NCBI GenBank assembly: GCA_003671025.1
Contig: QWPW01000001.1
Span: 1 to 64,000 of the forward strand
Length of the DNA: 64,000 nucleotides
Reading direction: 5' to 3'
Source: Planctomycetota bacterium
GTDB lineage: Bacteria > Planctomycetota > Phycisphaerae > Phycisphaerales > SM1A02
Shown: piece after piece, positions 33,693-43,144 of the stretch
How the letters are laid out: each line of letters opens with the position of its first letter
Numbering within the stretch: position 1 is the stretch's first letter
Made by a program: the position numbers and the translations under genes
The notes under the pieces: generated by a model
Seen by the model: the letters and a program-made list of their open reading frames with translations, nothing else
Told to the model about the DNA's origin: nothing
The model's database searches: none

Positions 33693-34679
33693 ATGCGCTT
33701 TATCAAGATGCACGGCATCGGCAATGACTACGTCTACATCGATGGTGCGCTGAACGCGACGCTGGATTTCCCCCGCGTTGCGCGATTAGTCAGTGATCGT
33801 CACCTCGCCATTGGCAGCGATGGATTGATCGCCGTTTGTCCTCCAACGCGCGCCGACGCGCATCTGCGCATGCGGATGTTCAACGCGGATGGAAGCGAAG
33901 GCGAGATGTGCGGCAACGGCATTCGCTGCGTCGCGAAGTTTGCGATCGATCGCGCAATGGCCAGCGCAAATCCGCTGCGCATCGAAACTGGTCGCGGTGT
34001 TCTCGAGGTCGCGTGGGAGCGTGGAGGCGATGGACGCGTTGCATCGGCGAGTGTCATGATGGGGACGCCCATCCTCGCGAGTGCGCAGATTCCTGCACAA
34101 ATCAAGGGAATTTCGGCGGCCGCGCACGTAGTCGCGCACGCAATTGATCTCGCCCGCTTTGGCCCCAACGATTGGTGGAAGTCCGCCAACGTGCAGCCGC
34201 ACATGACGTTAGTTTCGATGGGAAACCCTCACGCAATCTTTGTGTGCGATGACCCCGCGTTGGTCCCGCTCGAATTGGTGGGGCCACACATCGAACGCGA
34301 CTCGTGGTTTCCTGCGCGCATCAACGCGCATTTCGTTCGCTTCGAATCGAATGGTTCGCGCGCCACCATGCGCACATGGGAGCGCGGCTCAGGCATCACC
34401 CTCGCATGCGGCACAGGCGCGAGCGCGGTGTGCGTCGCCGGCGTGCTGCTCACGAAATGCGGTCGCACGCTGCACGCGCAACTCCCTGGCGGATCACTGC
34501 GCCTCGATTGGCCACACGATGAAGCAAGTGTGTGCATGACTGGTGGCGCGACTGAAGTCTTTGCCGGCGAAGTTGATCTCGATGCGCTCGCGGCCTCACT
34601 CTCTGTTGGAGTGAGCGAGACACGCGCGCCAAGTGATTCGCTTGCCCATGACTGTGTGCAAGGAGCAACGCATGGCTGA
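33693..34679 (+). CDS. dapF: Diaminopimelate epimerase DapF
   Basis: DapF interconverts LL- and meso-diaminopimelate for peptidoglycan and lysine. The 328-aa product begins MRFIKMHGIGNDYVYID, the family start, and has both active-site cysteines in MCGNGIRCV and LACGTGASAV. The frame is open far upstream, but this start matches the fold. The C-terminus has an extra tail of about 25 residues. Its stop overlaps the start of the M20 peptidase gene by 8 nt. Confidence 0.96.
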   Translation: MRFIKMHGIGNDYVYIDGALNATLDFPRVARLVSDRHLAIGSDGLIAVCPPTRADAHLRMRMFNADGSEGEMCGNGIRCVAKFAIDRAMASANPLRIETGRGVLEVAWERGGDGRVASASVMMGTPILASAQIPAQIKGISAAAHVVAHAIDLARFGPNDWWKSANVQPHMTLVSMGNPHAIFVCDDPALVPLELVGPHIERDSWFPARINAHFVRFESNGSRATMRTWERGSGITLACGTGASAVCVAGVLLTKCGRTLHAQLPGGSLRLDWPHDEASVCMTGGATEVFAGEVDLDALAASLSVGVSETRAPSDSLAHDCVQGATHG

Positions 34680-35907
34680 CGAACTTACAACGCTCGAGCA
34701 ACTGATGCTGACGAAGTTGCGCGCGCGCGAAGCGTCGATGGAGAACGATTTGCGCGAGTTCGTGTCGATTCCCACCGGCACGGGGTACGAGGAAGGGCTC
34801 ACACGTTTTCGTGCGCTCATGCGCGAGCGCTTGACGGCACTCGGTGCAGAAATCAGCGAAATTGCAGGGGATTTACGGCCTTCGTGGGTCACGCAGCCGA
34901 ATCAGCGTGGCGACATTACGGCGCCGGTTGCCTTGCGCGCAGAGAGTCGCGCTGCACGCGCGGGTCGAACGCCGCGCGTCCTGATCACGGGACATCTCGA
35001 CACCGTGCACGATCCGTACGGAGCGTTTCAATCGCTCTCACGCATCTCGTCGACACGCGCGACAGGACCCGGCGCGATCGACATGAAGGGCGGCCTGGTC
35101 ATCATGTTGCATGCGTTGGAAGTGCTGCAGGAATGTGGCGTCGAAATCGCGTGGACCGTGCTGCTCAACTCCGATGAAGAAACCGGAAGCCTTCATAGCG
35201 CGCGCGCGATTCGCGCCGAAGCTCGTGCTCATGCGCTCAGCGGAGGCATCGGTCTTGCGATGGAACCGTCGCTGCCCGATGGTTCGCTGGTTCTCGAACG
35301 CCTCGGTTCGGCAACGTTTCGCATCGAGTGTCTCGGCCGCGCCGCGCACGCGGGGCGCGACTTTGCCCATGGCATCAGTGCGGTGAACGCGCTTGCTCAA
35401 CGCATTCTCGACGCAGCGAAACTGGTCGACCTCGATGCGGGAACCGTCATCAACATCGGTCCACTCGAAGGCGCGAAGACCACCAACATCGTGGCCGACT
35501 CTGCTCGTGCGTGGGGCAATGCGCGCTTTCGTGATTCGGCGCGCGACGCGATGGTGGAGCGCGGTCTGCGCGCGATGGCTACCAATGCGCAATCGCCACT
35601 CCCGCACACCAACATTGAATATGAAGCGAATCGGCCAGCCAAGCCAGAGATTCCCGCCGTGCGCGCGATCGCCACGGAATTGGCCACCATCGCGCACGTG
35701 ATCGGCGAGCCCATCGGCTTTGGAAAATCAGGCGGCGTGAGCGACGGCAATCTCATGCAAGCGGAGGGGCTGCCCACGCTCGACACGCTCGGTCCGCGCG
35801 GCGGCAATCTGCATCGCAGCGACGAGTACATCGAACTTGACTCCATGGTGCCGCGCTGCGCGATGTTGGCCATTTTCCTCACCCGTCGAACACGCGTTGA
35901 CCAGTAA
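34672..35907 (+). CDS. M20-family metallopeptidase (glutamate carboxypeptidase-like)
   Basis: The 411-aa product has the M20 dizinc site: GHLDTVHDPYGAF, GPGAIDMKGG, the catalytic Glu pair in SDEETGS, and the later zinc His in GGNLHRSDE. The dimerisation domain sits between about 215 and 330. The M20A branch includes carboxypeptidase G2, which removes C-terminal glutamate from N-acylglutamates. The start at 34672 follows AAGGAG and overlaps dapF by 8 nt. It lies 124 bp before the succinyl-transfer operon, which lacks a succinylglutamate desuccinylase, so it is a candidate for that step. Acetylornithine or succinyl-DAP deacylase is an alternative. Confidence 0.85.
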   Translation: MADELTTLEQLMLTKLRAREASMENDLREFVSIPTGTGYEEGLTRFRALMRERLTALGAEISEIAGDLRPSWVTQPNQRGDITAPVALRAESRAARAGRTPRVLITGHLDTVHDPYGAFQSLSRISSTRATGPGAIDMKGGLVIMLHALEVLQECGVEIAWTVLLNSDEETGSLHSARAIRAEARAHALSGGIGLAMEPSLPDGSLVLERLGSATFRIECLGRAAHAGRDFAHGISAVNALAQRILDAAKLVDLDAGTVINIGPLEGAKTTNIVADSARAWGNARFRDSARDAMVERGLRAMATNAQSPLPHTNIEYEANRPAKPEIPAVRAIATELATIAHVIGEPIGFGKSGGVSDGNLMQAEGLPTLDTLGPRGGNLHRSDEYIELDSMVPRCAMLAIFLTRRTRVDQ

Positions 35908-36031
35908 CGCGGCGCAATTGCCCACGCCTCGGCTGCAGCCTCTCCCATCGATGAACCGACAAGAGATGTCCGCAGATATGTTGATCCGCCCGTGTGGACG
36001 CTTCGACGGTGTGACCTGAAAGCCCGCGTCT

Positions 36032-37486
36032 ATGACTACCTCTGCGACCACGACTATGACCACTTCTGCCGTTCACACTCTCGGTGCCTCGTTGCATGCG
36101 AACCCCGCGATTGAGGCCGCGATTGCCACGATACGGCGCGAGCTCGCACAAACGCAGCATCAGCTCACGGGCGCGCGCGCGGGCAACGTGCAACTCAAAC
36201 TTTCGCTCGACGAGCATCTCGCGCGTGCCACCGAGGTTCGCGGTCGCGCACCGCTCTATCCCTACATCGGTTCGGGACTGGGCAACGGCGCGTTGGTGGA
36301 ACTGCTTGATGGCAGCGTGAAGTGGGATCTCATCAACGGCATCGGTGTGCACATGTTTGGTCACGGCGATGGCGAAGTGATCGAAGCGTCGATTCGCGCG
36401 TCGCTCTCTGATTTGGTGATGCAGGGCAACTTGCAATTCAACAGCGACGCGATCGAGTTCGGCGAATTTCTCGCACACGAAGCCGCGCGCACCTCGCGAT
36501 TGAAGCACTGCTTCATCACCAACTCAGGATGTATGGCCAACGAAGCGGCGCTGAAGTTGTGCCAACAAAAGACCAATGCCGCGCCACGCATCATCGCCTT
36601 CGCGGATTGCTTCATGGGTCGCTCGACCACGATGTCGCAGATCGGAGATACCGCGGCGTATCGCCAAGGCATCGCGCTCAACATTCACGTCGACTACTTG
36701 CCGTTCTATGACGCGACGCAGGGCGCGCGTTCCATCGAAGCAACGGTGGCGCAACTCGAACAACTCATTCATCGATATCCCGGGCAACACTGCTGCTTGA
36801 TCGCGGAACTCGTGCAAGGCGAGGGCGGCTTTCATACCGCGCCGCGCGAGTTTTTCGTCGCGCTATTCGAAGCGGCCAAGAAGGCGGGCATCCCAGTGTG
36901 GGATGACGAGGTTCAATCGTTTGGCCGCACAGAAAGCATGTTTTGCTTCGAGCGACTCGACCTTGGTCAGTACATCGACGTCGTCACTGTGGGCAAGATC
37001 TCGCAAGCATGCGCGTGTTTGTACACCGCAGATTTCAATCCGCGCGCTGGCTTGCTTTCAGGCACGTTCGCCGCATCGAGCAGCGCATTCGCCACCGGAC
37101 TTTGCATGCTGCGTCGTCTGCAATCAGGTGGTTACTACGGGCGCGACGGTCGCATTGCGCGACTGTTCAACGCGTACCAGACGTGCGCGCAAGCATTCGT
37201 CGCCAAGCATCCTGAATGGTTTCCCGCGGTGATCACTCCGTCGGGATCCCCCATGGCTAGCGTGATCGGCGGCACCGGTGGAATGATGCGCTTGACGCCG
37301 TTTGGTGGCAATCGCGAGCGCATCGGCAAACTGCTCGCGCATCTCTTCGAGGACGGGGTGATCGCGTTCAGTTGCGGCCACGGTCCCTATCACTTGCGCC
37401 TTCTTCCTCCCGTGGGCGTGATGACGCCTGAGCAATTCGTTCCCGTGTTCGAGATCATGGAGAAATCGTTCGCACGAACGAACTAA
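36032..37486 (+). CDS. Class III aminotransferase of the succinyl-arginine/ornithine operon
   Basis: The 484-aa product is a PLP-dependent aminotransferase: substrate/cofactor segments TNSGCMANEAALKLC and WDDEVQSFGRT are followed by the Schiff-base lysine K322 in VGKISQ. It is longer than AstC/ArgD (about 400 aa) because of a serine/threonine-rich start and an N-terminal region. The next gene is astA after 16 bp and astD follows, so its substrate is probably N2-succinylornithine. Lysine 6-aminotransferase is a less likely alternative. It appears to open a three-gene operon. Confidence 0.8.
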   Translation: MTTSATTTMTTSAVHTLGASLHANPAIEAAIATIRRELAQTQHQLTGARAGNVQLKLSLDEHLARATEVRGRAPLYPYIGSGLGNGALVELLDGSVKWDLINGIGVHMFGHGDGEVIEASIRASLSDLVMQGNLQFNSDAIEFGEFLAHEAARTSRLKHCFITNSGCMANEAALKLCQQKTNAAPRIIAFADCFMGRSTTMSQIGDTAAYRQGIALNIHVDYLPFYDATQGARSIEATVAQLEQLIHRYPGQHCCLIAELVQGEGGFHTAPREFFVALFEAAKKAGIPVWDDEVQSFGRTESMFCFERLDLGQYIDVVTVGKISQACACLYTADFNPRAGLLSGTFAASSSAFATGLCMLRRLQSGGYYGRDGRIARLFNAYQTCAQAFVAKHPEWFPAVITPSGSPMASVIGGTGGMMRLTPFGGNRERIGKLLAHLFEDGVIAFSCGHGPYHLRLLPPVGVMTPEQFVPVFEIMEKSFARTN

Positions 37487-37502
37487 CGGAACTCGACGAC
37501 TC

Positions 37503-38564
37503 ATGTTTGTGATTCGCCCTGCCATACTCGATGATCTTCCGACGCTGCTCAAGCTGGCGAAGATGGTGCACTTCATCAATCTTCCCGCGGACAAAGATCT
37601 GCTTGCCGCAAAGATCGGTCGTAGCCGCAAGAGTTTTGCCGGCGATGTCACCGACATTCGTCAGCGCGAATTTATGTTTGCGCTCGAAGACCACGAGTCG
37701 AACGAAGTGATCGGCACATGCTCGGTGTTGGGTTGCGTGTCCTGGGAAGGGCACCCGCACATCTATCTCAAGACTGGTCGGCGCGAGATGTACAGCGCAG
37801 ACTTGCAGGGCGGACAAGTGCACACCACGATCGAGATCGCGACAGACACGAGTGGACCAAGTGAAGTCGGCGGACTCATTCTCGCGCCAGGATTTCGCGG
37901 TCATCCGCAACGACTCGGTTCATTGCTCTCACTCATTCGCTTTCACTTCATCGGTTTGCATCCCGAGCTGTTTTCCCAGCGAATTCTCGCGGAAATGATG
38001 GGTCCACTCACGCCGGACTCGGGCACGTTGCTCTGGGAATACCTCGGTCGTCGCTTCATCAATCTCTCGTACAAAGAAGCGGATCTGTTCTCCTCACGGT
38101 CGAAAGAGTTCTTGCTTTCACTGTGGCCTAAAGGCGAGATCTTGGTCTCACTGCTTCCACCCGAAGCGCGCGCACTCATCGGTCGCGTGGGTGATGAAAC
38201 CGAACCTGCGAAACGCATGCTGGAGAACCAAGGCTTCAAGTATCACGGTCATGTCGACCCGTTTGATGGAGGTCCGTACCTTGATACGCGCGTCGCGGAG
38301 ATTCCGTTGGTGAAAGCAACGACATCGATGACCGTGGGCGAACCCGCGGATGACGATGTCGACTTTGGCACTGCAGAAGCGTTTGTCAGCCACAAGGGAC
38401 GCGGTGGATTTCGCGCGACTCGAACTGGCTACGCGATTGACGGTGATCGGCTGATTCTTCCGAACACAACGCGCGAAGCCATCAGCGTGTCAACCAATGC
38501 AAGCGTGGGATTCACACCACTTCCAGAGGCGAAGCTCAAGCATCGTCGCGCTAAGAAATCTTGA
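37503..38564 (+). CDS. astA: Arginine/ornithine N-succinyltransferase AstA
   Basis: AstA transfers succinyl from succinyl-CoA to the alpha-amino group of arginine or ornithine. The 353-aa product opens with MFVIRPAILDDLPTLLKLA and contains SEVGGLILAPGFRGHPQ and SLLSLIRFHFIGLHPELF, which are typical of the AstA family. Its length matches (about 340 aa). It lies 16 bp after the aminotransferase gene and 15 bp before astD. No astB is present, so ornithine may be the substrate. Confidence 0.92.
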   Translation: MFVIRPAILDDLPTLLKLAKMVHFINLPADKDLLAAKIGRSRKSFAGDVTDIRQREFMFALEDHESNEVIGTCSVLGCVSWEGHPHIYLKTGRREMYSADLQGGQVHTTIEIATDTSGPSEVGGLILAPGFRGHPQRLGSLLSLIRFHFIGLHPELFSQRILAEMMGPLTPDSGTLLWEYLGRRFINLSYKEADLFSSRSKEFLLSLWPKGEILVSLLPPEARALIGRVGDETEPAKRMLENQGFKYHGHVDPFDGGPYLDTRVAEIPLVKATTSMTVGEPADDDVDFGTAEAFVSHKGRGGFRATRTGYAIDGDRLILPNTTREAISVSTNASVGFTPLPEAKLKHRRAKKS

Positions 38565-38579
38565 ACCCACGAGGCTTCG

Positions 38580-40085
38580 ATGCTCGCTTCCTCCGCGTAC
38601 CTCACGCGCGCACCGTGTGATTACATCGATGGAGTGTTTCGCCCGCTCTTAGGCGACGCGATCACGACGCGCGATCCCGCGTGTCCGACAACAGTGGTGT
38701 GGTGTGGAACGCCGCAGTTGTCCCACGCGCAAGATGCGGTTGATGCGGCTCGTCGCGCGTTGCCTGCATGGAGCAACAGCACACTCGAGTATCGCATGGC
38801 GTTGCTGAGGCGTTGGCGCGATGTCTGCGTCACGCATGCGCCGCGTTTGGCTGCGGCGATCTCGCGCGAAACAGGCAAATTGCACGGCGAAGCGCAACTC
38901 GAAGCGCGCATCGTCGCGGAGAAAGTTGCCATCACGCTCGAAGAGCGCGTGCTCGCGCGCGTTGCAGGATTCGAAGTTGCTGCGGGCGTGGGCAAGACGG
39001 GCGTATGCACCTTTCGTCCGCACGGCGTGATGGTGGTGCTCGGCCCTTACAACTTTCCCGCGCACTTACCCAACGGTCACATCGTGCCTGCGTTGCTCGC
39101 GGGAAACACCATCGTGTTCAAGCCCAGTGAGAAGGGCGCGTCGGTGGGACAACTCATGGCCGAGCTCGCGCATGAGGCGGGATTTCCTGCGGGGGTCTTC
39201 AATGTGGTGCAAGGCGACGGCGCGATTGCATCGTGGCTCTCAACGCATGTGCAAGTGGATGGCGTGCTCTTCACTGGTTCGTTCGCAGTTGGTCGGCGCA
39301 TACTCGAGGCGAACCTCGACACGCCAGGACGATTGCTCGCGCTCGAGATGGGTGGATCCAATCCCGCAGTGATCACGACGCACGCAAACTTGCGCAACGC
39401 CGCGATCGAATGTGCGCGCAGTGCCTTCGCCACCACGGGACAACGATGCACATGCACGCGGCGCATCATCGTGCTCGATGCGGTGGCCGATCGATTCATT
39501 CCTGCGTTTCTCAAACTTGCTTCGACGCTGTTGATTGCGGCAGCGGATGACGGTGTGCCCGCGTTCATGGGACCGTTGGTGACGAACGAAGCGCGTGAGA
39601 GCGTGCTCCGTGCGCAACAAACATTCGCGTCGAGCGCGCGCATGCTCTTGGAAGCGACGCCGCTGGATCGTCCAGGATTTTTCCTCGCACCGGGCGCAGT
39701 TGAGGTTGATCGCTTCGAACGCACCACTCAAGAAGTGGAGATTTTCGGCCCATTCGTGCAGATTTCTCGCGCGCGCGACCTCGACGATGCGATCGAGCAA
39801 TGCAACGCCACCAACTTCGGACTCGCGGCGAGTTTGTTCAGCGACAGTGATGATGAGTGGCGCGAATTCTTCGCGCGCGTGCGCGCAGGCTGTCTCAATC
39901 GCAACACAGGTACTGCGGGAGCGAGCAGCAAACTTCCCTTTGGTGGACTCGGACGCAGCGGAAATCATCGTCCCGCGGGAGCGTTTGCAATCGACGCATG
40001 CGCCTATCCCGTCGCGACCATGATCGACAATGCAGATCCTCCAATTCCGCAGGGGATGCTGGTCGACGAGCGTCTGCTGGGTTAG
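38580..40085 (+). CDS. astD: N-succinylglutamate 5-semialdehyde dehydrogenase AstD
   Basis: AstD oxidises succinylglutamate semialdehyde to succinylglutamate using NAD(P). The 501-aa product has the ALDH fold with GPYNFPAHLPNGHIVPALLAGNTIVFKPSEK, catalytic region EMGGSNPAV, the nucleophile Cys in TTGQRCTCTRR and the ending NRNTGTAGASSKLPFGGLGRSGNHRP characteristic of AstD. It closes the operon. The next terminator-like structure lies 230 bp further on. Confidence 0.93.
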   Translation: MLASSAYLTRAPCDYIDGVFRPLLGDAITTRDPACPTTVVWCGTPQLSHAQDAVDAARRALPAWSNSTLEYRMALLRRWRDVCVTHAPRLAAAISRETGKLHGEAQLEARIVAEKVAITLEERVLARVAGFEVAAGVGKTGVCTFRPHGVMVVLGPYNFPAHLPNGHIVPALLAGNTIVFKPSEKGASVGQLMAELAHEAGFPAGVFNVVQGDGAIASWLSTHVQVDGVLFTGSFAVGRRILEANLDTPGRLLALEMGGSNPAVITTHANLRNAAIECARSAFATTGQRCTCTRRIIVLDAVADRFIPAFLKLASTLLIAAADDGVPAFMGPLVTNEARESVLRAQQTFASSARMLLEATPLDRPGFFLAPGAVEVDRFERTTQEVEIFGPFVQISRARDLDDAIEQCNATNFGLAASLFSDSDDEWREFFARVRAGCLNRNTGTAGASSKLPFGGLGRSGNHRPAGAFAIDACAYPVATMIDNADPPIPQGMLVDERLLG

Positions 40086-40161
40086 ATCCGCGCGCGCTCG
40101 AATTCCGTGAATAGGGGAATCGCCTAGTGGCCGCGGGCCTCGCGCCGCACGATAATCATGG

Positions 40162-40346
40162 TGTTGGAGGGTCAAGTCACAACGCGTCATCGGAGCCCAT
40201 CCCGGGGGGCCCTGTCGCGCGTAAGTGCCTGAGGCCTCCATGGAAGCTGTGACCCGACGACTCCTCACGATGGGTCCTCTCGCAAGAGAAATGCTTCCTG
40301 TTAGGGACGAGTTCCATGCGGCCGCAAGGCCGCATGGGGCTTTTTT
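40162..40346 (+). ncRNA. Candidate structured RNA, about 185 nt
   Basis: GATAAT at 40151-40156 is a good -10 box, placing a start near 40162. The transcript would end in the terminator at 40314-40346. Internal pairings include GGAG/CTCC with GTCACA/TGTGAC on either side of a long arm, GGGCCC within it, and a TCTC-GCAA-GAGA hairpin (40278-40289). The length fits 6S RNA, but I cannot align it to a 6S bubble. No open reading frame of any length with coding character occupies it. It lies between the convergent astD and glyS genes. Confidence 0.5.
40314..40346 (+). terminator. Strong terminator with GCAA loop
   Basis: A perfect 10-bp stem (40314-40323 with 40328-40337) closed by GCAA, then GGC and six T (40341-40346). 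It ends the first intergenic RNA. Confidence 0.95.
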
Positions 40347-40419
40347 AGACTGCACGCATCGACGAACTCAACGCAATTGGATGGAATGATTTCGCTTGGA
40401 CCGCTCGGACGTTGAATCG

Positions 40420-40605
40420 TTCCGAGGACCCGAAGGTCGCTTCCGCAGGTTTTCGATGAAACCTTGCACCGTCTGACTTCAATCGGACGATGTTTAACTT
40501 GACAGCACGGTTCAGAGCGAGATTCGCTCGAGGCCGTGCACGGACCACCACACGATGCGGCGTTGAGTGCTGCGGAAAGGCACACGACGCCGCGTCGTAT
40601 TTTTT
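40420..40605 (+). ncRNA. Second candidate structured RNA, at least 185 nt
   Basis: Five hairpins follow one another without coding character: GACC-CGAA-GGTC (40427-40438); a bulged GCAGGTTT stem (40445-40467); CGTCTGA/TCGGACG (40470-40489); a compound stem GCACGG-GAGCGA with TCGCTC-CCGTGC (40505-40539); and the terminator at 40552-40605. The 5' end is not defined, and no matching promoter is clear. I do not recognise the RNA family. Together with the first RNA it fills the gap between astD and glyS. Confidence 0.55.
40552..40605 (+). terminator. Terminator of the second intergenic RNA
   Basis: ACGATGCGGCGT pairs with the left part of ACGCCGCGTCGT (ending at 40598), an approximately 12-bp stem with a 20-nt loop that could hold a further fold, then six T (40600-40605). 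Confidence 0.85.
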
Positions 40606-40692
40606 ATGTTGAGGCGATGAACGTGCCATCGAGGCACACAGCGATATGACCGCAAAAACAGCGGGAATTCAACGAGGCGTTCGCGAGTCGAC

Positions 40693-42255
40693 TTAGTTGC
40701 CAACGCGCTCGGCGATGAACGCGGGAATCTGATCAAGCGCCACGCGCTCCTGCGCTTGAGTGTCGCGATGACGAATCGTGGCGGTGTTGCTGCTCGCGCC
40801 ATCGTGATCAACGGTGATGCAGAAGGGCGTGCCCGCTTCGTCCATGCGCGCGTAGCGTTTGCCGATCGATTGCTTCTCGTCGAACTCCACGGTGTGCTTC
40901 TTGCGCAGCTCGCGATAGAGGCGCTCGGCGATTTCGGGAAGGCCGTCTTTGTTGACCAGCGGAAACACGCCGGCTTTCACAGGCGCCATGCGCGGATCAA
41001 ACTTCATGAACACTCCCGAAGCACGCGACGGATCAGGCGTGTACGCCTCGCATAGCAACGCGAGCGTCCCGCGATCAGCGCCCGCCGACGGTTCGATGAC
41101 GTGGGGGAAGTAGCGCTCGTTCTTCTCTTGATCGAAGTAGCGCATCTTCTCGCCCTTGCCGCAATGCGTCGCGTGTGCTTTGAGGTCGAAGTCCGCGCGG
41201 TGCGCGATTCCTTCGAGTTCTCCAAAGCCCGGCGCGGTGAAAGGGAATCGGTATTCGATGTCGCTCGTACCCGCGCCAACTTTGGCGTAGTGCGCGAGTT
41301 CGTCGCGGTCGTGTTCGCGCAGAATGAGATTCTCACTCGCGAGGCCGATCTGCTTCCACCACGAAAAACGCCAGTCGCGCCACCACTGGTACCACTCGTT
41401 GGCAGTCTCGGGACGAATGAAGAACTCAATCTCCATTTGTTCGAATTCGCGGCTGCGGAAGGTGAAATTGCGCGGTGTGACTTCGTTGCGAAAGGCCTTG
41501 CCAATCTGGGCAATTCCAAAGGGCACACGCACACGGGTGGAATCGCACACGTTCCAAAAGTTCGTGAAGATGCCTTGCGCAGTCTCGGGGCGTAGATACG
41601 CGAGTGAGTTCTCATCGCGCACCGCACCACAGTTGGTTTCAAACATCAGACTGAACTGACGGGGCTCGGTGAGCGTGCCAATCTCTTTCGCGTTTGGCCC
41701 GACGGTGCGCGCACGTTCTTCCGCGGTGATGGTGGGAAACGCGCGCAGCACATGACGCGCAGGATCGAGCACATCGCGCTTCTCGTAGCGCGTGAGCGCC
41801 TTCACGGCTTGCGCGCGTTGCTCCTCATCATTCTCGATAAACGCATACAGCCGCGCGCCTACTTCGACCGCGCCGAGCACCACGATGTGGTCCGCGCGGT
41901 AGCGCTGCTTGCTCTCACGGCAATCGACCATCGGATCGTTGAAGCCCGCGACATGCCCCGAGGCAATCCATGTCTTAGGATTCATAATGATGGTGCAATC
42001 GATGCCCACGATGTCGACGGCGTTGCCATCGGGACCGATGAGCTCGCGCTCCACCACATCGTTCCACCACGCGTTTTTCAGATTGCGCTTGAGTGAGGTG
42101 CCGAGCGGGCCGTAATCCCAAAACCCGTTGATTCCCCCGTAAATCTCGGAGGATTGGAAGATGAAGCCACGCCTGCGGCAGAGCGCGACGATGTCTTCCA
42201 TCTTCTTAGGGGCAGCGGGGAGGTCGGTGGATGGCGCAGTGATGACGTCAGACAT
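40693..42255 (-). CDS. glyS: Glycyl-tRNA synthetase, dimeric (class II, GlyRS1)
   Basis: The 520-aa enzyme charges tRNA-Gly. Its features are the start MEDIVALCRRRGFIFQSSEIYGG, motif 2 in FRNEVTPRNFTFRSREFEQMEIEFF, and an anticodon-binding domain at the C-terminus with HDGASSNTATIRHRDTQAQERV. It is the single-subunit type found in eukaryotes, archaea and some bacteria, not the GlyQ/GlyS heterotetramer. The ATG at 42255 was chosen over the much longer frame. folE precedes it on the same strand by 104 bp. Confidence 0.96.
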   Translation of the reverse strand: MSDVITAPSTDLPAAPKKMEDIVALCRRRGFIFQSSEIYGGINGFWDYGPLGTSLKRNLKNAWWNDVVERELIGPDGNAVDIVGIDCTIIMNPKTWIASGHVAGFNDPMVDCRESKQRYRADHIVVLGAVEVGARLYAFIENDEEQRAQAVKALTRYEKRDVLDPARHVLRAFPTITAEERARTVGPNAKEIGTLTEPRQFSLMFETNCGAVRDENSLAYLRPETAQGIFTNFWNVCDSTRVRVPFGIAQIGKAFRNEVTPRNFTFRSREFEQMEIEFFIRPETANEWYQWWRDWRFSWWKQIGLASENLILREHDRDELAHYAKVGAGTSDIEYRFPFTAPGFGELEGIAHRADFDLKAHATHCGKGEKMRYFDQEKNERYFPHVIEPSAGADRGTLALLCEAYTPDPSRASGVFMKFDPRMAPVKAGVFPLVNKDGLPEIAERLYRELRKKHTVEFDEKQSIGKRYARMDEAGTPFCITVDHDGASSNTATIRHRDTQAQERVALDQIPAFIAERVGN

Positions 42256-42359
42256 AAGAAGGATCCGCGCCAACAAGTGAACCGTGAGTTCGCGTGGCGC
42301 CAAAGGGAAGTGTGGTTCGTGAACGAAACGACGAAAGGCTGAGAGCAGCGTCCATCGAA

Positions 42360-42953
42360 CTAAGACAGTTTCAATCCCAGCAGCGTGAAGAGTTCCATGC
42401 GCGCCGCGGGATTGGTGAGGAATGAGCCGTGCAATTTGGAAGTGGTGGTCACCGCGCCAGGTTGCCGCACGCCGCGATAGCACATGCAGAAGTGCCGCGC
42501 TTGTATGACCACCGCAACACCATGAGGACGCAGGGTGGTGTTGATCGCGTTGGCCACTTGCGCGGTGAGTTTCTCTTGCACCTGAAGTCGCTTGGAATAG
42601 ATGTCGACAACGCGCGCCAACTTCGACAATCCCACCACCCGACCGTTAGGGATGTAGGCCACATGCGCCTTGCCTACAAACGGCACCATGTGATGCTCGC
42701 AGTGGCTGTGCACTTCGATGTCTTGCAACAACACGAGCTCGTCGTAACCCTCAATCTCGCCGAAGGTGCGCGAGAGCGGCTCGAGCGGATCGGCGCTGTA
42801 TCCCCAAAAGTGTTCGTGCATTGCCTTGACCACCCGCGCGGGCGTGTCGAGCAGACCTTCGCGGTCGGGGTCGTCGCCGATGTATCCCAAGAGTGCGCGC
42901 ACGTTCGCCATGGCGGCAATCGCTTGGGGCGAATTCATGTCGGGTTCAAGCAT
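42360..42953 (-). CDS. folE: GTP cyclohydrolase I FolE
   Basis: FolE converts GTP to dihydroneopterin triphosphate for folate synthesis. The 197-aa product has the zinc and active-site elements HSHCEHH (two histidines and a cysteine), [22 protein letters not shown], and CMCYRGV with the second zinc Cys. An ATG at 42953 is used; one five codons later is possible. It is about the family's usual length (about 190-220 aa). It diverges from the ureohydrolase gene across about 190 bp. Confidence 0.95.
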   Translation of the reverse strand: MLEPDMNSPQAIAAMANVRALLGYIGDDPDREGLLDTPARVVKAMHEHFWGYSADPLEPLSRTFGEIEGYDELVLLQDIEVHSHCEHHMVPFVGKAHVAYIPNGRVVGLSKLARVVDIYSKRLQVQEKLTAQVANAINTTLRPHGVAVVIQARHFCMCYRGVRQPGAVTTTSKLHGSFLTNPAARMELFTLLGLKLS

Positions 42954-43144
42954 GGGGCGAAGATGGTAACGGTTGTGTCTTGGTGTTGCAGCGAGGTTGA
43001 TGCGCGCCTCGCGGGCGAACGGTCACGCAAATGGCGCCTCGCGTCGTATTCTGCTCCCGCGCATGAGCAACGCAAAAACGCCGCAGCCGCTGTCGAGGAC
43101 ACCAGCCGCGAAGCAGTCGGCGATTTGCTCGGAGGAACGCAACA

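Noticed and set aside
40162-40346. Cobalamin, glycine or T-box riboswitch
   Set aside because: None of the conserved boxes of those riboswitches is seen, and no plus-strand gene follows the terminator.
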